From Flavobacteriaceae bacterium (GTDB lineage: Bacteria; Bacteroidota; Bacteroidia; Flavobacteriales; Flavobacteriaceae): 7,371 nt of DNA. Positions 6,805 through 7,371 of the stretch are shown here, one piece after another (the stretch's first letter is position 1; every line of letters begins with the position of its first letter). The notes beneath the pieces are model-generated. The model saw only the letters and a program-made list of their open reading frames with translations. It ran no database searches and had not been told where the DNA came from. The DNA is taken from contig JABHGH010000015.1 of assembly GCA_018672145.1 (NCBI GenBank), positions 1-7,371 of the forward strand, read 5' to 3'. Made by a program: the position numbers and the translations under genes.

Positions 6805-7371
6805 TTAAATGACCAAACGAAGAGGGTTTTCGATATATTCACGTAGGGTTTGAAGAAACTGAGCGCCTGTTGCTCCGTCAACGGTACGGTGATCACACGC
6901 CAAAGTAAGCTGCATCGTGTGGCCCACCACAATTTCACCATTCTTAACTACGGGTTTTTGCACAATGGCACCCACTGAAAGAATCGCCGAATTGGGCTGA
7001 TTTATAATAGAGGTGAACTCATCGATACCAAACATTCCGAGGTTAGACACAGTAAATGTACTTCCTTCCATTTCATTGGGTGCAAGTTTTTTGTCTCTTG
7101 CACGAACGGCGTAGTCTTTTACTTGTGCACCAATCTGAGGAAGCGCCATTTCATCAGTGAAACGAACGACAGGGACAACGAGTCCATCAGTAACAGCGAC
7201 AGCCACACCAATATGTACGTGGTGGTTGAGTTGCATGCGATCGTCAAACCATCGGGAGTTGACTTGCGGGTGTTGTTTCAAAGCTAAGGCCGTTGCTTTT
7301 ACAACAATATCGTTAAAAGACACCTTGATGTCTGGTAATTCGTTGTATTGTTTACGAAAGGCAATAGCAGG
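6805..7371 (-). CDS. pdhC: Pyruvate dehydrogenase E2 (dihydrolipoamide acetyltransferase), C-terminal catalytic part
   Basis: The frame is open to the window edge; the last 188 residues of the protein are visible, starting within the catalytic domain at PAIAFRKQYNELPDIKVSFND. The domain transfers the acetyl group from lipoyl-lysine to CoA in the pyruvate dehydrogenase complex and forms its core. The active-site motif DHRTVDG is present, with His at 6889-6891 and Asp four residues later, and so is the Ser in FTVSNLGMFG. The GMFGIDEFTSIINQP stretch points to the mitochondrial-type pyruvate E2 rather than the 2-oxoglutarate or branched-chain enzymes. Lipoyl and E1/E3-binding domains should lie beyond the window, since such E2 proteins usually have about 540-560 residues. 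The GTG at 7323 is an internal Val codon, not a start. The gene heads a run of four closely packed genes. Confidence 0.92.
   Translation of the reverse strand, partial: PAIAFRKQYNELPDIKVSFNDIVVKATALALKQHPQVNSRWFDDRMQLNHHVHIGVAVAVTDGLVVPVVRFTDEMALPQIGAQVKDYAVRARDKKLAPNEMEGSTFTVSNLGMFGIDEFTSIINQPNSAILSVGAIVQKPVVKNGEIVVGHTMQLTLACDHRTVDGATGAQFLQTLREYIENPLRLVI

Overview
The window looks like an ordinary chromosomal segment of a Bacteroidota bacterium, most likely of the class Flavobacteriia. The evidence is: a TAnnTTTG-type -7 promoter box with a TTG -33 element, a lack of clear Shine-Dalgarno sites, a lipoprotein-type PafA alkaline phosphatase, a SprT-like protein with a C-terminal domain I associate with Bacteroidota, and a mitochondrial-type pyruvate dehydrogenase E2. 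These family assignments come from motif reading, not from a database search. I see no mobile element, tRNA, rRNA, CRISPR array or sign of recent transfer. Coding density is very high, and the longest gene-free stretch is 77 bp (2495-2571).

Layout. Positions 1-855 (+) hold the 3' part of a FabH-like ketoacyl synthase. It converges on, and overlaps by 17 bp, a PafA-type alkaline phosphatase lipoprotein gene (839-2494, -). The phosphatase start faces a divergent two-gene unit (2572-4075, +) encoding the permease and ATPase of an MlaEF-type ABC lipid transporter. That unit converges on a four-gene minus-strand run: pyruvate dehydrogenase E2 (6805-7371, 5' end outside the window), a short-chain dehydrogenase/reductase (6119-6796), a SprT-like metalloprotease (5511-6122) and a DUF389 membrane protein (4072-5514). 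Gaps in this run are 8 bp, then two ATGA overlaps of 4 bp, so it is probably one transcript with translational coupling.

How the genes relate. MlaEF moves lipid between the membranes, but its MCE-domain partner is not beside it. PafA would release phosphate from organic esters outside the cytoplasm. The E2 operon joins central carbon metabolism to three genes with no obvious link to it. The most distinctive sequence structure is at 4064-4089, where the convergent mlaF and DUF389 genes share one CTAG as both stop codons, inside an inverted repeat that can fold as a hairpin on either strand.

I did not find a convincing new biological system. The points most worth checking are the shared-stop hairpin, the unusual nucleophile context of the FabH-like enzyme, and the E2-SDR-SprT-DUF389 gene run.
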